Shown here: piece by piece, positions 24,105 through 32,109 of the stretch
Layout: each line of letters starts with the position of its first letter
Numbering within the stretch: position 1 is the stretch's first letter
DNA from: Chloroflexota bacterium
GTDB taxonomy: Bacteria; Chloroflexota; Anaerolineae; Anaerolineales; Anaerolineaceae
Direction: 5' to 3'
DNA length: 36,843 bases
Assembly: GCA_029556265.1 (NCBI GenBank)
Contig: JAKQFH010000032.1
Coordinates: 1-36,843 of the forward strand
Made by a program: the position numbers and the translations under genes
Notes under the pieces: generated by a model
Seen by the model: the letters and a program-made list of their open reading frames with translations, nothing else
What the model was told of the DNA's origin: nothing
The model's database searches: none

Positions 24105-25301
24105 ATGATACAACGCGATGCTTACTTGAAGGCGTTACAGGAATGGCGCGAAAAGCAAGTGATAAAAGTAGTTACAGGCGTAAGGCGCTGTGGCAAGTCG
24201 ACATTATTTCAGCAGTATATCAGTTATCTGTTGAGCGACGGCGTCAAACAAGAACAAATCATTTACATCAACTTGGAGGATCTTGCCTTTGAGGACCTCC
24301 TTGACTATAGGCAGTTATATCGATACATTGAAAGCAGATTGTCTGACAACGGCTTCACGTATGTGTTCTTGGATGAAGCTCAACAATGCCAGGGCTTTGA
24401 AAAAGCGATAGACAGCCTGAACATCAAGGAAAAGGTCGACCTGTACATCACCGGTTCGAATGCAAATCTGCTGTCGGGTGAGCTGGCAACACTGCTTTCC
24501 GGCAGATATATCCTGATCGAAATGCTGCCTTTGTCCTTTAAGGAATTTTTATCTTCTGTTGGCGGAACTGTACCTATACGTGAGAGCTTTAATCGCTATC
24601 TGCGGTACGGTTCATTTCCATACCTGACCCAATTCGATATATCGGATACCACATTCAGGGCCTATATAGAGGGGATATACAACACGATCTTGATCAAAGA
24701 CGTAGCCTCTCGTGAGGGGATAGCTGATGTTTCCCTGCTGGAGGACATTGTCAGGTTTCTTAGCGGGAGTATCGGCAGTCCTATTTCAGCCAAAAGAATT
24801 TCCGATGCTATCAACGCTTCCGGACGAAATATCTCCGTAAACACTGTGGATAAGTATCTGAAAGCCCTGACCGAAAGCTATATATTCTATAAAGCAGACC
24901 GTTTTGATGTTAAGGGCCGCAATTTATTAAAGACTCTGTCCAAATACTACATCGTAGATACCGGATTGAGGAACTTTTTACTTTCTATGGCTTCGCCAGA
25001 CTTGGGACATCAGATTGAGAACATTGTATTCCTTGAGCTATTGCGAAGAAATTTCAAAGTAAATATCGGAAAACTTGATGATAAAGAAGTCGATTTTGTT
25101 GCAAGCGATGGAAACCAGTTCATTTACTTCCAGGTAGCTACGACAGTACTCTCCGAAGAAATACTCTCACGAGAGCTGCGGGCTTTCAAAGCTATTCCAG
25201 ACAACTTTCCTCGCATACTCCTGACTTTGGATGATATCCCAGCATATGCTAATTATGAAGGTGTGCATCAAACCTACCTGTTGGATTGGCTGTTAGAATA
25301 G
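24105..25301 (+). CDS. AAA ATPase, AAA_14/DUF4143 family
   Basis: This 398-residue ATPase belongs to the AAA_14 (archaeal-type)/DUF4143 family, widespread in mobile and rapidly exchanged gene sets with no settled function. VVTGVRRCGKSTLFQQY is the P-loop (about 21-37), YVFLDEAQQC the Walker B (about 86-95) and LYITGSNANLLSGELATLLSGRY sensor 1. A central winged-helix-like part (ISAKRISDAINASGRNISVNTVDKYLKAL, about 228-258) leads to DUF4143, whose KEVDFVASDGNQFIYFQVATT (about 327-347) resembles a PD-(D/E)XK nuclease strand pair. The gene is visibly AT-richer than its neighbours, and its promoter region is repeat-bearing, so horizontal acquisition is likely. The winged helix could bind the palindrome upstream (inference). 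Confidence 0.88.
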   Translation: MIQRDAYLKALQEWREKQVIKVVTGVRRCGKSTLFQQYISYLLSDGVKQEQIIYINLEDLAFEDLLDYRQLYRYIESRLSDNGFTYVFLDEAQQCQGFEKAIDSLNIKEKVDLYITGSNANLLSGELATLLSGRYILIEMLPLSFKEFLSSVGGTVPIRESFNRYLRYGSFPYLTQFDISDTTFRAYIEGIYNTILIKDVASREGIADVSLLEDIVRFLSGSIGSPISAKRISDAINASGRNISVNTVDKYLKALTESYIFYKADRFDVKGRNLLKTLSKYYIVDTGLRNFLLSMASPDLGHQIENIVFLELLRRNFKVNIGKLDDKEVDFVASDGNQFIYFQVATTVLSEEILSRELRAFKAIPDNFPRILLTLDDIPAYANYEGVHQTYLLDWLLE

Positions 25302-25434
25302 AACCGGCAAAAAAAACCAGAGGTACTACCCCGACTCACCTATTTTATGCTGCGTCTCGCCCCGATTGTATACTTCTGGCGAGGGCGCCCTGGTGTTGTC
25401 GGCAGTCTCTCACCCTATCCGCCCCCCTTACGGG

Positions 25435-25440
25435 TACAAT
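25435..25440 (+). promoter_or_regulatory. candidate -10 box directly before the methyltransferase start
   Basis: TACAAT (25435-25440) lies nine bases before ATG 25450, without a Shine-Dalgarno sequence between them, suggesting a leaderless transcript. No -35 match stands out. Weak evidence. Confidence 0.35.
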
Positions 25441-25449
25441 TATTATATT

Positions 25450-26559
25450 ATGCAAGAAAACCCGCTGGACCCCTGGATAGACACCGTCATCCACGGCAAC
25501 TGCCTCGAGATTTTGCCCACCCTGCCCGCTGAGTCGGTGGACCTGATTTTCGCCGATCCACCCTATAACCTGCAGCTGCAGTCCGAGCTTTGGCGTCCGA
25601 ACACCACCCGCGTGGACGCCGTCACCGAGGATTGGGATAAGTTTGAAAACCTGGAAGCCTACGATGCCTTCACGCGCGACTGGCTGACCGCCTGCCGGCG
25701 CGTGCTGAAACCCACCGGCACGCTGTGGGTCATTGGCTCTTATCACAACATCTACCGCGTCGGGCGCGTCTTGCAGGATTTGCAGTATTGGATTCTGAAC
25801 GACATCGTGTGGGTCAAGAGCAACCCGATGCCGAACTTCCGCGGGATGCGCTTTACCAACGCGCATGAAACGCTGCTCTGGGCGCAAAAAGAGCGCGGCG
25901 CGCGCTATACCTTCAACTACCACGCCATGAAAGCCCTGAATGACGACCTGCAAATGCGTTCGGATTGGTTCATCCCCATCTGCACAGGCAGCGAGCGCCT
26001 GAAGGAAGACGGGCGCAAAGTGCATCCCACCCAAAAACCTGAGGCGCTGCTTTACCGTATCCTGCTGGCGAGCACCAACCCGGGCGATGTGGTGTTGGAC
26101 CCGTTCTTTGGCACCGGCACAACCGGCGCGATGGCAAAGAAGCTGCAGCGGCGCTATATTGGCATTGAGGTGGAAGAGTCTTATGTGCGTAACGCCCGCA
26201 TACGCCTCAGCCGTTACACGCAGCTGGAGTTCAACGCGCCAATTTTCGTCACGCCCAACCCGCGCAGGCTGGAACGCGTGCCCTTTGGCGCCTTGGTGGA
26301 GCAGGGCTTTATCGAACCGGGGCAGGCGCTCTTCTTTGGGCCGGAGGACGACCTGAAAGCCACTGTGCAAGCCGATGGTTCGCTGGTCTGCCGCGGGGAG
26401 CGGGGCTCCATCCACGCGCTTGCCCGAACCTTACGCAACGGTCCGGCAAACGGTTGGGAGCTTTGGTACTATTGGGACGTGGAAACGCAAGCGCGCCAGC
26501 CGATCAACAAGCTGCGCGCCAAATACCGCGACACAGTCAAAAAACATCACTCAAGATGA
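25450..26559 (+). CDS. DNA adenine-N6 methyltransferase, CcrM/HinfI-like (GANTC)
   Basis: The 369-residue protein is a beta-class adenine methyltransferase: DPPYNLQLQSELW (motif IV, 36-48) near the N-terminus and DPFFGTGTTGAMAKKL (motif I) near 215. Between them lies the long segment VDAVTEDWDKFENLEAYDAF, and then TLWVIGSYHNIYRVGRVLQD and NDIVWVKSNPMPNFRGMRFTNAHETLLWA, all matching CcrM and HinfI methylases that modify GANTC. It has the C-terminal extension (to YYWDVETQARQPINKLRAKYRDTV) found in CcrM. No restriction gene is next to it, so it is probably a solitary, regulatory methylase. Start ATG 25450 is preferred to the upstream extension from 25366, which is not methylase-like. Confidence 0.9.
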   Translation: MQENPLDPWIDTVIHGNCLEILPTLPAESVDLIFADPPYNLQLQSELWRPNTTRVDAVTEDWDKFENLEAYDAFTRDWLTACRRVLKPTGTLWVIGSYHNIYRVGRVLQDLQYWILNDIVWVKSNPMPNFRGMRFTNAHETLLWAQKERGARYTFNYHAMKALNDDLQMRSDWFIPICTGSERLKEDGRKVHPTQKPEALLYRILLASTNPGDVVLDPFFGTGTTGAMAKKLQRRYIGIEVEESYVRNARIRLSRYTQLEFNAPIFVTPNPRRLERVPFGALVEQGFIEPGQALFFGPEDDLKATVQADGSLVCRGERGSIHALARTLRNGPANGWELWYYWDVETQARQPINKLRAKYRDTVKKHHSR

Positions 26560-26583
26560 TTGAGAAAGGATTTTCACCAGATT

Positions 26584-28356
26584 ATGGAGCATAAAGAAGT
26601 CTACGCGCAAAGCCGCTGGAGCCTGGACGACCTGTTCACAGGTTTTGAGGACGCGAACATTGAAGCCACTTACGGGAAGCTGGAGGCGATGGTCGCCCAG
26701 TTCGAAAAATTCCGTGAGGAACTAACACCCGGGATTTCCGCCGACCGTTTTATGGAAATTGTGTCTGGCTCCGAAGCGATGGAAAAGCTGGCCTACCGCC
26801 TGTACGGCTTTGCAGAACTCTCCTTCGCGGCGAACACCCAGGACCAGAAAGCCCAGATAGCCGTGGCGCGCATTCAGCAGTTCGCCGCCGAGATATCCAA
26901 CCGCACCCTCTTCTTCAGCCTGTGGTGGAAAGCTTTAGATGACGTCAACGCGCAGCGTTTGCTTTCAGTCAGCGGCGATTACCGCTATTGGCTGGAGCAA
27001 ATCCGCAACTTCAAGCCTTACACGCTCAGCGAAGCTGAAGAAAAGGTGATTAACGTCAAAAACGTTACCGGCTCCAACGCCCTGAACATGCTCTACGACT
27101 CGCTCACCAACCGTTATGTCTTTCATCTGGAGGTGGATGGCGAACAAAAAGAGCTGACCCGCGGGGAACTGATGACCTACGCCCGCAGCGCAGACCCCGA
27201 ACTGCGCGCCAAAGCCTATCAGGAGCTTTATCGGGTCTACGGCGAGGACGCGCCCATCCTCGGGCAAATCTATCAGAACCTGGTGCGCGACTGGCGCAAC
27301 GAAAACGTTTCCCTGCGCGGCTTCGGCAGCCCGATTTCCGTGCGCAACCTGATTAACGACATTCCGGATGAGATTATCGACACGCTCATCGAAGTCACCC
27401 GAAAAAACCTGGGCGTGTTCCACCGCTACTTCAGGCTCAAAGCCAAAAAGCTGGGCGTGGACAAACTGCGCCGCTACGATATTTACGCGCCAGTCACCAA
27501 AGCGGATAAACGCTTTAGTTATGAAGAAGCCGTCGGGCTTACTTTTGAAGCCTTTGAACGTTTTGACCAGGTCTTCGCCAGCAAAGCCCGGCGCGTCTTT
27601 GATGAAAAGCACGTGGACAGCGAAGTGCGCAAGGGCAAAATGGGCGGCGCGTTCTGCTCCACCGTCTTGCCCGAGCTGACTCCCTGGGTGCTGCTGAACT
27701 ACCAGGGCAAATCAGAAGACGTTTCCACCATGGCGCACGAACTCGGGCACGCCGTACATTCCATGATGGCTGAAGAGCACACACTCTATACCCAGCACGC
27801 CTGCCTGCCCCTGGCGGAAACCGCCTCCACATTCGGCGAAATGACCCTGACCGACCTGATGCTCGAACGCGAAACAGACGCCTCCGTCAAAGAAGATATC
27901 CTCTTCGGGCAGCTGGACGACGCGTTTGCCACCATTCTGCGCCAGATTTACTTCGCCATCTTTGAGCGCGACGCGCACGCCAGGATAATCCAGGACGCGT
28001 CGGTTGACGAACTTTCGGAGCTCTACCTTGAAAACCTGAGGGAGGAATTTGGAGACGCGGTGGACGTGAGCGACGAGTTCAAATACGAGTGGGTTTCCAT
28101 CCCGCATATTTTCGGCACGCCGTTTTATGTTTACGCCTACGCGTTTGGGCAACTGCTGGTTTTCGCTTTATACAAGCGCTACCAGGAAGAGGGCGAGAGC
28201 TTTAAGCCCAAATACCTGCGCATCCTCTCCGCGGGCGGTTCGATTGCGCCGGTGCAGCTGCTGGCGGAAGCCGGCCTGGACGTGACCAAAGCCGATTTCT
28301 GGCAGGGCGGGTACGACATCATCGACGGGATGGTCAGGCGCCTGGAAGCGCTGTAG
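26584..28356 (+). CDS. pepF: oligoendopeptidase F (M3B)
   Basis: This cytoplasmic zinc peptidase cleaves short peptides. The 590-residue product carries the HExxH zinc site as MAHELGHAVHSM with His385, Glu386 and His389, the third ligand in the ETASTFGEMTLTDLM segment, and the final DVTKADFWQGGYDIIDGMV. The open frame begins with a TTG at 26560 directly after the methylase stop; I favour ATG 26584, preceded by AAAGGA at longer spacing (about 14). It follows the methyltransferase by 24 bases and may be cotranscribed. Length and motif order agree with PepF. It ends at a strong terminator. Confidence 0.95.
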   Translation: MEHKEVYAQSRWSLDDLFTGFEDANIEATYGKLEAMVAQFEKFREELTPGISADRFMEIVSGSEAMEKLAYRLYGFAELSFAANTQDQKAQIAVARIQQFAAEISNRTLFFSLWWKALDDVNAQRLLSVSGDYRYWLEQIRNFKPYTLSEAEEKVINVKNVTGSNALNMLYDSLTNRYVFHLEVDGEQKELTRGELMTYARSADPELRAKAYQELYRVYGEDAPILGQIYQNLVRDWRNENVSLRGFGSPISVRNLINDIPDEIIDTLIEVTRKNLGVFHRYFRLKAKKLGVDKLRRYDIYAPVTKADKRFSYEEAVGLTFEAFERFDQVFASKARRVFDEKHVDSEVRKGKMGGAFCSTVLPELTPWVLLNYQGKSEDVSTMAHELGHAVHSMMAEEHTLYTQHACLPLAETASTFGEMTLTDLMLERETDASVKEDILFGQLDDAFATILRQIYFAIFERDAHARIIQDASVDELSELYLENLREEFGDAVDVSDEFKYEWVSIPHIFGTPFYVYAYAFGQLLVFALYKRYQEEGESFKPKYLRILSAGGSIAPVQLLAEAGLDVTKADFWQGGYDIIDGMVRRLEAL

Positions 28357-28376
28357 ACCCGGGAGTTTTAATGGAT

Positions 28377-28408
28377 AAAAATGGCGCGCCATCCGGCGCG
28401 CCATTTTT
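28377..28408. terminator. bidirectional terminator after pepF
   Basis: The arms AAAAATGGCGCGCC (28377-28390) and GGCGCGCCATTTTT (28395-28408) are perfectly complementary over 14 bases, with an ATCC loop. T-runs are present on both strands within the arms. It lies 21 bases after the pepF stop and could also serve the convergent metF gene at 28550. Confidence 0.9.
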
Positions 28409-28549
28409 CTTACGCTGCGTTCCTTTTTTTTCCGGCAAGAAAGGACAAACCGCCCAGCCAGGGAGTTAGATTGAAGCCCAGCCGCAAACCGCCGGCCCAC
28501 TTCAAAAAGGGCCTCATCGCGAAACCGAAGGCTCGCGAAAGAACCTGCC

Positions 28550-29446
28550 TCACTCCGCGTTTTTGGGCGTGTTTTCCGCCTCTAGGATGTTCCCGATAGC
28601 GTCGCTGATGCGGCCGGCGGTTTCCACGTTGTTCATCGTGTAGAGGTGAATGCCGCGCACGTCGTGGTCAATCAGGTCCATAATCTGCTCGGTGGCGTAG
28701 TAGATGCCGGCGTCAAACAGGGCTTTGGGGTTGTCGCCATAGCGGCTGAAGATGCGCGAGAGCTTGGCAGGCACGCTGGCGCCGCTCAATGCCACTGTGC
28801 GTTCAATCTGGCGAATGTTCGTGATGGGCATGATGCCGGCTTCAATCGGGACGTGAATCCCGGCGCGCTCGGCCATATCCCAGAATTTGTAAAACTTATC
28901 GTTATCAAAAAACAGTTGGGTAATCAGATGCCCTACCCCGTTATCAATTTTTATTTTCAGGTTCTCAATGTCCTTTTCCAATGATTCGCATTGGTAGTGA
29001 CACTCGGGGTAGCAGGCCCCCAGCAGATTGAAGCTCTCGTCGTACTGCTTGATGAAAGCCGCCAGGTCGCTGGCGTGCCGGAAGTCTTCCTTGGGGGGTA
29101 CGTCCGGGGAAATATCGCCCCGCAGTACCATGATATTCTGCACCTGGTTCGCCTTCAGTTTTTCGAGCGTGTCCTGGGCTTCCTGGCGGTCCAGGTTCAC
29201 GCATGTGAGATGAGCCACAGGTTCGGTATGGTAGGTGGCAAGAATTAACGAGGCGATTTCAATCGTCTTTTCGCGCTGGGCCTGGCTGCCGCCCGCGCCG
29301 TAGGTGACGCTGATGAAATCCGCGGGAATGCCGCGCAGCTTGAGCAGTGTGTTATAGATGGTGTTGTACGAGGTGTCTTTTTTTGGCGGGAAAATTTCCA
29401 GCGAGAAGATAGTCTTTTTGTGGTTAAACAGGTTTGAAATATTCAT
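28550..29446 (-). CDS. metF: methylenetetrahydrofolate reductase
   Basis: MetF reduces 5,10-methylene-THF to 5-methyl-THF with FAD and NAD(P)H for methionine synthesis or the methyl branch of the Wood-Ljungdahl pathway. The 298-residue product has SLEIFPPKKD (about 15-24), VTYGAGGSQAQREKT, HLTCVNLDRQEA, IMVLRGDISP, GACYPECHYQCES and VGHLITQLFFDNDKFYKF, the standard motifs and order. Length fits the bacterial short form. Start ATG 29446 has GGAGAGG eight bases upstream. It stands alone, convergent with pepF. No S-box or folate riboswitch is apparent upstream. Confidence 0.95.
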   Translation of the reverse strand: MNISNLFNHKKTIFSLEIFPPKKDTSYNTIYNTLLKLRGIPADFISVTYGAGGSQAQREKTIEIASLILATYHTEPVAHLTCVNLDRQEAQDTLEKLKANQVQNIMVLRGDISPDVPPKEDFRHASDLAAFIKQYDESFNLLGACYPECHYQCESLEKDIENLKIKIDNGVGHLITQLFFDNDKFYKFWDMAERAGIHVPIEAGIMPITNIRQIERTVALSGASVPAKLSRIFSRYGDNPKALFDAGIYYATEQIMDLIDHDVRGIHLYTMNNVETAGRISDAIGNILEAENTPKNAE

Positions 29447-29536
29447 GAGCCTCTCCAGGTTAGAGCACTATTTTATCCTGACTGCCCTGGAATGGGAAAC
29501 AGCTTGTACCAGGCTGCCAGACCGGTAGGTAATCTC

Positions 29537-29564
29537 TTGTTTCCCGTCAGAATTGCTGTATATT
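29537..29564 (+). promoter_or_regulatory. candidate promoter of the 69-aa protein gene
   Basis: TTGTTT (29537-29542) and TATATT (29559-29564) are spaced by 16 bases. It lies 36 bases before ATG 29600, which has GGAAAGGAA ahead of it. Moderate match only. Confidence 0.4.
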
Positions 29565-29599
29565 TCTACTATATTCTTTGGAAGGAAAGGAAGTGCGTC

Positions 29600-29809
29600 A
29601 TGGAAATCGATGTTGAGACTGAACGCGCACCCAGATACAGAGAGGTGCGTGTGCATGAATCCAGTGCGTTTTACGGGCTGGGGTTTATTGGCGCGGCTGT
29701 GTACTTTATCGGCACAGCCACCACATTCTGGATGGGCGTTTTGGGTTTTCTGAAAGCTTGTGTCTGGCCGGCATTTTTGGTTTACGAGGCATTGAAAGCG
29801 CTGTACTAA
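29600..29809 (+). CDS. small conserved two-segment membrane protein
   Basis: Starting at ATG 29600 with GGAAAGGAA six bases upstream, the product has 69 residues. The first 28 are hydrophilic (ETERAPRYREVRVHESS). Two hydrophobic stretches follow: about 30-48 (GLGFIGAAVYFIGTATTFW) and 50-66 (GVLGFLKACVWPAFLVY). The ending VWPAFLVYEALKALY looks like a conserved pattern I have seen in small proteins from anaerobes, but I cannot name a family. The open frame extends further upstream to 29492 without a good start. No function can be assigned; it stands alone between metF and a deoxynucleoside kinase gene. Confidence 0.7.
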   Translation: MEIDVETERAPRYREVRVHESSAFYGLGFIGAAVYFIGTATTFWMGVLGFLKACVWPAFLVYEALKALY

Positions 29810-30024
29810 AACTAGCGAAAGACACAGGGATGTTGTTTGCCGCTCCCGAGCGTTGACGATTTAGAAGTCATCGCGAGTTTGCGAAGCGTTCTGTTTTTCT
29901 GCGCCCTGCCTGAATTTTGGCGCTCTGAACTGCCACCCGGGCCAGGTCTTGGCGTGGTCAGCCCCGCCCGACAGAGGCTTATGGTATATTTTATCCATCA
30001 CTTCGCGCTCAGGAGCTTTTTCGC
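29810..30024. other. intergenic region without gene
   Basis: No gene is apparent in these 215 bases. A segment around 29866-29895 reads like the short GTCAT..GCGAG..GCGAAGC repeats scattered in many genomes, but only one copy is present in this window, so it is not called as a repeat. A TATATT near 29986 may belong to the deoxynucleoside kinase promoter. Confidence 0.3.
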
Positions 30025-30663
30025 ATGTATATCGCAATCGAAGGTGTCATCGGCGTCGGAAAAACCACGCTTGCCCGTTTTGTCCATTCCGCTTTTGCCG
30101 CCGACCTGCTCCTGGAAGTCTTTGAGGAAAACCCCTTCTTAAGCGATTTTTACAGCGACCGAAGCCGCTACGCCTTTCAGACCCAAATCTTCTTTCTGCT
30201 CAGCCGCTACCAACAGCAGCACCGCGTCATCCCGGATGCCCTGGCAGCCGGCCGCATGATTATCTCTGATTACACCTTTGAAAAGGACTCTCTCTTTGCC
30301 GGCATTAACCTGGCAGGCGACGAGCTGACCATGTACCACCGCGTGCACGAAGCCCTGGCAGAGAAAATCCCCCGGCCAGACCTGGTAGTCTATCTGCGCG
30401 CCAACACCGAAACGCTGATGCAGCGCATCGCGCACCGCGACCGCCCCTACGAACGCGGGATGGACCGCGCCTATATCGACGAACTCAACCAGGCGTACGA
30501 GGCGTTCTTCGCGCACCCCCGTTGGGAAGGACGCTTGCTGCCGATTGAAACAGACAGCCTGAATATCGTTGCCCGCCCGGACGACCTGAACTATGTCATC
30601 AACCGCATTCGCCAAACGCTGCGCATCGCGCCGTTTCAGGAAAGCCTGCCGCTGGAAGGTTGA
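30025..30663 (+). CDS. deoxynucleoside kinase (dAdo/dGuo kinase family), copy 1
   Basis: This 212-residue enzyme phosphorylates a deoxyribonucleoside in the salvage pathway. The P-loop EGVIGVGKTT lies at 6-15, followed by LLLEVFEENPFLSDFY, where the Glu contacts the sugar. The catalytic ERS region reads RMIISDYTFEKDSLFA, with DYT in place of DRS. PDLVVYLRANTETLMQRIAHRDRPYERGMD carries the LID arginines. Start ATG 30025 has AGGAGC eight bases upstream. A nucleotidyltransferase gene follows after an 11-base gap on the same strand. A paralogue lies 1.4 kb to the right on the opposite strand, beyond the DnaA-box array. Confidence 0.9.
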   Translation: MYIAIEGVIGVGKTTLARFVHSAFAADLLLEVFEENPFLSDFYSDRSRYAFQTQIFFLLSRYQQQHRVIPDALAAGRMIISDYTFEKDSLFAGINLAGDELTMYHRVHEALAEKIPRPDLVVYLRANTETLMQRIAHRDRPYERGMDRAYIDELNQAYEAFFAHPRWEGRLLPIETDSLNIVARPDDLNYVINRIRQTLRIAPFQESLPLEG

Positions 30664-30674
30664 GAGGAGAACAA

Positions 30675-31682
30675 GTGCTTATCACACGGGAGTTGTTGGT
30701 CAAGTTCGCCAGGGAGTATGTCGCGAAGAAGCTGCGTCAAAAGACCGACATCACAGCCGCGTTTCTCACCGGTTCAGTCCTGACGGACGACCCCTTAATC
30801 GGCGGCTGCACCGATATAGACCTCGTCGTTGTGCATAAGGAGCGCCCACCGCAGGAGCGGGAAGTGCAGCGCGTCAGCTACGAAATCTCGTTGGATGTGC
30901 AGCACCATCACCAATCGTTCTATACCTACCACCGCCGCCTGAGGTTGGACCCCTGGCTGGGATTCGCTTTGTGTGATCACAGCGCCATTCTCTATGACAC
31001 TGACCACTGGCTGGAATTTATTCAAGCCGGCGTGTCTGCAAATTTTTACAGTCCCCAGACTGTGTACGCGCGCGGGCAGGCGGTTGCCGAAAAAGCCCGC
31101 CAGCTTTGGTTCGAATTGGAAGATCCGCAGGAGCTGCATTTTAGTCAATGGACCGACTTGTATTTCAAGGCTGTCGGCAGCGCCGCCAACGCGATAGCTG
31201 TCATCAACGGTCCCGCGCTGACCACGCGGCGGATGCTGCTGGATTTTCCCGCTCGCGCGGAATTGCTTGGCAAGCTGGAACTTACCGGCGAACTGCTCCA
31301 GCTCATCAGCCGGGCGCCGATAAATACGGAGATATTGAACACCTGGCGTCCGGTCTGGGATAACGCGCTGAGCGCCGCGGGAAAGCTGCCCAACTGCCCG
31401 CCTAACTTGCTGCCAGCCCGTAAAGCCTACTTTGTGAACAGCTGCGCCGCGATGGTGGAAAGTGGAAGCGCCCACGCCGCGCTCTGGCCGATGGTGGAAA
31501 CCTGGCGGCAGGCAGCCGCGCTGCTGGAGGATGACCCGGCTCAGCAGGAATCCTGGCAAAAATTTCTGGAAGCGCTGGATATTTCACTGGCGAATAAGGA
31601 AGAACAAATTGAACGCCTGGATCGCTTTTTGGAGAATGCCGAGGTAAGCCTGACAGGCATGAAAGAGGAATACGGCCTTTAG
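30675..31682 (+). CDS. nucleotidyltransferase-domain protein
   Basis: The start is GTG 30675, five bases after GAGGAG; the open frame to 30660 overlaps the kinase stop and lacks support. The 335-residue protein has a polymerase-beta-type nucleotidyltransferase core: FLTGSVLTDD (Gly33-Ser34), CTDIDLVVVHKE (Asp47 and Asp49), then a third acidic strand SLDVQHHHQSFY. The remaining 240 residues are largely helical and unknown to me, with a Glu/Arg-rich end. Such cores attach a nucleotide to a small molecule, RNA or protein; the target is not predictable. It sits directly downstream of deoxynucleoside kinase copy 1, as a likely operon, and its stop is nine bases before the first DnaA-box-like sequence. 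Confidence 0.8.
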   Translation: MLITRELLVKFAREYVAKKLRQKTDITAAFLTGSVLTDDPLIGGCTDIDLVVVHKERPPQEREVQRVSYEISLDVQHHHQSFYTYHRRLRLDPWLGFALCDHSAILYDTDHWLEFIQAGVSANFYSPQTVYARGQAVAEKARQLWFELEDPQELHFSQWTDLYFKAVGSAANAIAVINGPALTTRRMLLDFPARAELLGKLELTGELLQLISRAPINTEILNTWRPVWDNALSAAGKLPNCPPNLLPARKAYFVNSCAAMVESGSAHAALWPMVETWRQAAALLEDDPAQQESWQKFLEALDISLANKEEQIERLDRFLENAEVSLTGMKEEYGL

Positions 31683-31690
31683 TTGGTGGG

Positions 31691-32064
31691 TTATCCGGAT
31701 TTATCCGCTTTTTCTGTGGATAAGTGCCTTAAAACTGTGGATAACTCCGCGTAAATGTGAATAACTCGAGCAAATTTTCTATGATTTTTTGAAAAACCTG
31801 TGGATAAATACAACCCGGGGAACTCCTTATGGTGATAATTATCCCCAATCGCGGTTTTATCCACAAATCAACCGCGGAATATCCACACTCGATTTACACC
31901 TTAAAAAGGTGACTTACCGGTACACCTCCCTCTCATTTGCTGAATTTATTCCCCATATAGGGGTTACTTGCCTGCTAAATTTTACTTTTCCACATTTCCA
32001 CAGCCCCTACTATTGCTGCTACTTAATTAAACACATTAAAAGAGAATCAAAATTAAATAAATAA
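31691..32064. other. oriC-like DnaA-box cluster
   Basis: The 427-base gene-free gap carries exact TTATNCACA DnaA boxes on the minus strand at 31715-31723, 31736-31744, 31756-31764 and 31799-31807, and on the plus strand at 31857-31865. One-mismatch boxes on the plus strand are TTATCCCCA (31839-31847), ATATCCACA (31879-31887) and TTTTCCACA (31986-31994); weaker ones are at 31691, 31701 and 31994. Start-to-start distances of the minus-strand boxes are 21, 20 and 43, near whole helical turns, placing them on one DNA face. The two arrays converge. AT-rich tracts (31771-31796 and 32021-32064) could unwind. The architecture is that of a bacterial replication origin. dnaA and dnaN are not in the window. 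Confidence 0.75.
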
Positions 32065-32087
32065 ACGGCACCCAACAAGAGCGCCGT
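32065..32087 (-). terminator. weak terminator after deoxynucleoside kinase copy 2
   Basis: On the minus strand ACGGC (32087-32083) pairs with GCCGT (32069-32065), a five-base stem around a 13-base loop, followed by TTTATTTATTT. It lies 22 bases past the stop of the kinase gene. It would keep transcription from running into the DnaA-box region. The short stem makes this uncertain. Confidence 0.35.
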
Positions 32088-32109
32088 CTTTGGTCCAGGA
32101 CTCCTTTTA

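Noticed and set aside
25345-26415. 356-codon open frame on the minus strand, opposite the CcrM-like gene
   Set aside because: Shadow of the methyltransferase; the composition is non-protein-like and no motif is present.
29866-29895. GTCATCGCGAG..GCGAAGC segment resembling dispersed short repeats
   Set aside because: Only one copy in the window; cannot be shown to be a repeat here.
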